64,000 nucleotides of DNA. It comes from an uncultured Clostridia bacterium (lineage in GTDB: Bacteria; Bacillota; Clostridia; TANB77; CAG-508). A model generated the notes under the pieces. The model was not told the origin of the DNA and made no database searches. It saw only the letters and a program-made list of their open reading frames with translations. Positions 61,003 to 64,000 of the stretch are shown here, piece after piece. Location of the stretch: the NCBI GenBank assembly GCA_928721915.1, contig CAKMVZ010000007.1, positions 1-64,000 on the forward strand, in the 5' to 3' direction. Made by a program: the position numbers and the translations under genes. Numbering within the stretch: the stretch's first letter is position 1; each line of letters opens with the position of its first letter.

Positions 61003-61512
61003 ATGAGTAAATATTCGAGTGAATTTAAATTAGAAGTTGTAAAATATTATTTAGAAAATAATGCTGGATATCAAACCGCAGGTAAATACTTTTGCGTATC
61101 ACCTACACTTGTACGTAGATGGATTAGAAAATACAAAGAAAATGGATATGCAGGATTAATGAAAAATCAAAAATCAAGTTATGGTGGAGATTTTAAACAG
61201 AATGTGGTAGAATACATGCATAAAAACCATTTATCATGTCAAGAAACAGCATTTCATTTTAACTTAGCAGGAGATTATGTAGTTAGTAAATGGGAACGTA
61301 TATATTATGAGGAAGGACCACAAGGTTTGTATATAGAACGACGTGGAAGGTCAAAAAATATGAGTTCTAAACCAAAAAAGAATAAATTAAACAAGAAAGT
61401 TGAAGAAGATTTAATTGCCGAAAATCAAAGGCTTCGAATGGAGAATGAATACTTAAAAAAATTAAATGCCTTAGTTCAGGAAAGAATCAAGCGAGAAAAC
61501 AAGAAAAAGTAA
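61003..61512 (+). CDS. IS3-family transposase OrfA
   Basis: 169 residues: two helix-turn-helix units (SSEFKLEVVKYYLENNAGYQTAGKYF and CQETAFHFNLAGDYVVSKWE) and a C-terminal leucine-zipper coil (ENQRLRMENEYLKKLNALVQ). Ends with G-AAA-AAG-TAA, a -1 slippery site (61503-61509) that would fuse it to OrfB. GGAGGG at 60986. Confidence 0.9.
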   Translation: MSKYSSEFKLEVVKYYLENNAGYQTAGKYFCVSPTLVRRWIRKYKENGYAGLMKNQKSSYGGDFKQNVVEYMHKNHLSCQETAFHFNLAGDYVVSKWERIYYEEGPQGLYIERRGRSKNMSSKPKKNKLNKKVEEDLIAENQRLRMENEYLKKLNALVQERIKRENKKK

Positions 61513-61544
61513 TTGTTGTTGATGAATTAAGGCATAAATATAGC

Positions 61545-62366
61545 TTGAGAGAATTATTAAAATTAGCAGAAATACCAAGAAGTACATTCTATTATCATTT
61601 AAAGAATATAAAGAAAGAATATAAATATAAAGCAGAAAAAGATGAAATTTTATCAATATTTCATGAAAATAAAGGACGTTATGGTTATAGAAGGATAACA
61701 TTAGAAATGAAAAATCGTGGCTATATAATAAATCATAAGACAGTTGCAAGACTTATGAAAATAATGAGATTACAAAGTATTCAAAGACCAAAAAGAAAAT
61801 ATAATTCATATCAAGGAACAATAGGAAAAATAGCAGATAATTTATTAAATAGAAACTTTAAAGCAGATAAACCAAATCAAAAGTGGGTTACAGATGTAAC
61901 GGAATTTAAAGTTAATAATGATAAGCTTTATCTATCTCCAATTGTAGATTTATTTAATGGCGAGGTGATAAGTTTTAATTTGTCTAGACATCCTATATTT
62001 CATCAAGTGGAAGATATGTTGGAAAAAGCATTTAAGAAAATACCAGATAAAACAAATTTAATATTACATTCAGATCAAGGTTGGCAATATCAGATGAAAC
62101 AATACCAATATTTATTAGAGCAAAAAGGAATAAGACAAAGTATGTCTAGGAAAGGAAATTGTTTAGATAATGCTTGCGCAGAGAATTTTTTTGGAATATT
62201 AAAGTCAGAACTTTATTATATAAAAGAAAAAGAATACAAAAATATAGAAGAATTAGAAAAAGATATAATTGAATATATAGAATATTATAATAACAAAAGA
62301 ATTAAGAGCAAACTAAAAGGAATGTCCCCTGTTCAGTACAGAGAACATTCCAAGTTAGTAGCCTAA
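61545..62366 (+). CDS. IS3-family transposase OrfB (DDE integrase core)
   Basis: 273 residues as called from ATG 61545, but the frame is open back to 61503 (VIVVDELRHKYSLRELLKLA), so it is probably made as an OrfAB fusion by -1 frameshifting. HTH_21 domain (HENKGRYGYRRITLEM) and rve core with DDE residues: D in WVTDVTEF, D in LHSDQGWQY, E in NACAENFFGILKSE. Confidence 0.93.
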   Translation: MRELLKLAEIPRSTFYYHLKNIKKEYKYKAEKDEILSIFHENKGRYGYRRITLEMKNRGYIINHKTVARLMKIMRLQSIQRPKRKYNSYQGTIGKIADNLLNRNFKADKPNQKWVTDVTEFKVNNDKLYLSPIVDLFNGEVISFNLSRHPIFHQVEDMLEKAFKKIPDKTNLILHSDQGWQYQMKQYQYLLEQKGIRQSMSRKGNCLDNACAENFFGILKSELYYIKEKEYKNIEELEKDIIEYIEYYNNKRIKSKLKGMSPVQYREHSKLVA

Positions 62367-62420
62367 TTTATACTGTCCAACTTTTTGGGTTCAGTACACT
62401 TCAGGGTCCTTTTGTTATTA

Positions 62421-62449
62421 TCATGACGTAAAATGTCATGGAATTTTTT
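62421..62449 (+). terminator. Hairpin after the IS
   Basis: CATGAC/GTCATG, loop of 7 nt, then T6. Confidence 0.55.
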
Positions 62450-62591
62450 TATAAAATTATTTACATTTTTAATTTAGCATGATAAAATAATTGCAATTAA
62501 TTTGTATAAAATATGAAATATAAACTTTAAATTCAAATCTATCTAATTTATAAATAATTTTATATAAAAATTTTTAAATTATCATATGCTT

Positions 62592-62648
62592 TAAGGGACG
62601 TGCTTTAAGGGACGTGTTCAAAAAGCAGGTTAATTTGATAAGTTTATT
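62592..62648 (+). repeat. Accessory-region repeat, copy 3
   Basis: CTTTAAGGGACGTG twice in tandem, then TTCAAAAAGCAGGTTAATTTG...TTAAGGG. The next 50 bp also resemble the left end of the IS3 element, suggesting a related element end. Confidence 0.6.
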
Positions 62649-62706
62649 AAGGGTTTTTGAGTTTGAACTAAACTCAAATAGTTAGATACTTTAAGCTAAG
62701 GAGCTT

Positions 62707-63108
62707 TTGGAGAAAAATAAAAATGATAGTAAAAATCAAAAACTTTTGTTATGGGTAAAATTTTTAATAAATCCAGAGAGTTTGGGGGTGGCTGAGATGG
62801 ATGAAAATGAAGAAGTAAAAAAAGCAAATGAAGAATTAGAAAAATTAAAACAAGATGAAATAAATTCATGGTATGCCTTAAGAAGGCAAGGAGCAGTAGT
62901 AGATGAGAGATTAAGATTAAGTTATGCAACTAGAAAAGGTCTTGAACAAGGAATTATAAAAGGAGTTAAAAGCGAAAAAATAGAAATAGCTAAAAAAATG
63001 ATAGAGCAAGGGATTGATATTAATAGTGTAATTATTTGTACAGGTTTAACTAAAAAAGAAATAGAAGAAATAAAGAAAAATATATCAGAAAAAGTGAAGA
63101 AAAATTAG
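62707..63108 (+). pseudogene. C-terminal remnant of an Rpn-family PD-(D/E)XK nuclease/transposase-like protein
   Basis: 133 codons open from TTG 62707. The sequence (LLWVKFLINPESLGV; NEEVKKANEELEKLKQDEI; RLSYATRKGLEQGIIKGVKSEKIEIAKKMIEQGIDINSVI; CTGLTKKEIEEIKK) matches the C-terminal half of Rpn/PDDEXK_2-type proteins; the nuclease domain is absent. The truncation point coincides with the repeat just upstream, so it was probably cut by a mobile element. Confidence 0.7.
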
Positions 63109-63146
63109 TAAATTTTTTAAAACAATTTTATGTTTAGAATAAAAAG

Positions 63147-63207
63147 AATCTTTTAAGAGAAAACTAAGTTTAAAAGTTTAAGTTTTCTTTTAAGGGATTT
63201 TTTTATT
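63147..63207 (+). terminator. Terminator, copy 3 of the repeated terminator
   Basis: CTTTTAAGAGAAAACTAA / TTAAGTTTTCTTTTAAGGG then T7; same family as 28471 and 58966. Confidence 0.8.
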
Positions 63208-63249
63208 TATAAATTTATTGAATAAGCTTAAAATAATTTTTCAAAACTA

Positions 63250-63278
63250 TTTACAATTAAAAATATTAAAGTTATAAT
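63250..63278 (+). promoter_or_regulatory. Promoter of prepilin-like gene, copy 3
   Basis: TTTACA (63250-63255), 17 bp, TATAAT (63273-63278). Confidence 0.7.
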
Positions 63279-63287
63279 CTTAATAAG

Positions 63288-63305
63288 ATTGGTTATACAA
63301 CCAAT
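63288..63305. promoter_or_regulatory. Palindromic leader element, copy 3
   Basis: ATTGGTTATACAACCAAT; arms conserved, centre changed relative to copies 1 and 2. Confidence 0.55.
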
Positions 63306-63347
63306 GAAAATTAAAAAAATAAAATTAAAATGATAGGGAGGAAAAGC

Positions 63348-64000
63348 ATGAATAGACAGAAGAGAAATTTGAAATTAGCAAGCCGTGAAAACCTTGTGGC
63401 TGTACACACACACACACACACTTATAAATGGTTTAAGTGAATTTTTAACAAATTTTAAATCAAAAAAGTTCAAAAAATTTTTTAATCATGAAGAAGATTT
63501 AATAAAACTTAAAAATGAAGAAAAAAGTTTTAATCAAAAATTTCAAGGAAAAAAATTTAAAGAGGAAAATTATTTTACTCAAAAAATTTTCAAAAATAAT
63601 ATTGAAAAAGATTTTAGAAAAAATTTTAAAAACAATTTAAAAACTGATATTTTAAGTTTAAATTCAGGAATAACACTAATCGCGCTTATAATCACAATAA
63701 TAGTATTATTAATATTAGCAGGAGTAACAATATCAGCTATTATGCGGAGAAAATGGAATATTAAATCAAGCAATAAACTCAGCTGATAGAACAGAAGAAG
63801 AAAAAATTTTAGAAGAGATTCAATTATCAGTAGCAGCATATCAAACTGGAGTATATGCTGGAACTGAAACTAGAAGTTTAAGTGAATATTTATTAGATGA
63901 ATTAGAAATAGATGCAGTAAGGAAAACAAATTATGGGACATTAGTTTTTAAGGCAGGAACAAAAGTAGTTACTGCATATAGCAATGGAAAACTAGAAATA
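63348..64000 (+). CDS. Prepilin-like surface protein, phase-variable (out of frame here), 3' end beyond the window
   Basis: ATG 63348 after GGGAGG, same start context as the 28707 gene. The AC tract has 9 units (63404-63421); the start frame then ends at TGA 63438-63440. The long downstream frame is reached only with 7, 10 or 13 units, so this copy is OFF by one repeat. Downstream: the same Phe/Lys/Asn-rich extension, the prepilin helix NSGITLIALIITIIVLLILAG and C63745, which must be skipped (SAIMGENGILNQA). After that the sequence diverges from copy 1 (RTEEEKILEEIQLSVAAYQTG) and runs off the end. Confidence 0.7.
63404..63421 (+). repeat. (AC)9 microsatellite inside the coding region
   Basis: 18 nt of pure AC at the position matching the (AC)13 tract at 28763; puts the downstream frame out of register with the ATG. 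Confidence 0.9.

Larger units (their letters stand above)
60948..62403 (+). mobile_element. IS3-family insertion sequence (IS150-like group)
   Basis: 1456 bp with imperfect terminal inverted repeats: left TGAAGTGAACCCAAA, right complement TGAAGTGTACTGAACCCAAA. Contains orfA and orfB in the -1 frame. No convincing target duplication seen at the ends. Both orfs look intact. Confidence 0.85.

Overview
The window is AT-rich, by eye under 30% G+C apart from a few islands. It reads as a strictly anaerobic, fermentative Gram-positive Clostridia-type bacterium, probably an uncultured gut lineage. The reasons are AGA/AAA/GAA-dominated codon use, strong GGAGG ribosome binding sites, TTGACA-17-TATAAT promoters, rubrerythrin, a three-gene NAD-linked [FeFe] hydrogenase, a Thr T-box leader, HrcA/CIRCE heat-shock control, SLH-anchored surface proteins and the clostridial der-plsY-gpsA order. 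No named species can be assigned from the sequence.

Layout. 1-1004: broken GLUG-repeat surface protein. 1-7 kb: lepA, a TrmH-type rRNA methylase, pyk, rubrerythrin, rpmB. 7-17 kb: surface and envelope genes (prepilin-like Ig protein, ZIP transporter, BspA-like LRR/dockerin/SLH protein, D,D-carboxypeptidase, hsp20 with CIRCE). 16.7-28.4 kb: yihY, U32 peptidase, apt, uvrB, der-plsY-gpsA, holA. 28.7-31.3 kb: a prepilin-like protein with an AC repeat, then an Fst-like type I toxin-antitoxin locus. 31.4-43.8 kb: T-box/thrS, an LRR-transglutaminase cluster, uvrA, small membrane genes of foreign appearance, CIRCE/htpG. 43.8-52.8 kb: a candidate ncRNA, three tRNAs, a nucleoside phosphorylase, a sigma/anti-sigma pair, the hydrogenase operon. 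53-59 kb: foreign-looking purC, MarR plus a heterodimeric ABC exporter. 59-64 kb: accessory region with repeats, a prepilin-like protein ending in a diversified-looking cassette, an IS3-family element, an Rpn remnant and a second AC-repeat prepilin gene switched out of frame.

The main observation: at 35 positions in 22 genes on both strands, a single extra C sits directly before a glycine codon (GGA 28, GGT 6, GGG 1), so the ribosome meets CGG in the zero frame. Skipping that one C restores the conserved protein every time. The sites hit essential genes (lepA, der x3, gpsA, holA) and uvrB x4, uvrA x2, often inside Walker A or G-loop motifs. In the AT-rich genes I found no CGG serving as arginine. 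CGG is in-frame arginine only in five genes of different codon style (40865, 41203, 44109, 47898, 53002). This looks like a lineage where CGG is not an ordinary sense codon and CGGN is decoded as glycine by +1 frameshifting or a four-base tRNA. An assembly artefact is the main alternative, but it does not readily explain the reading-frame and sense-strand specificity.

CDS coordinates below span whole restored genes; the positions of skipped bases are given in each entry.
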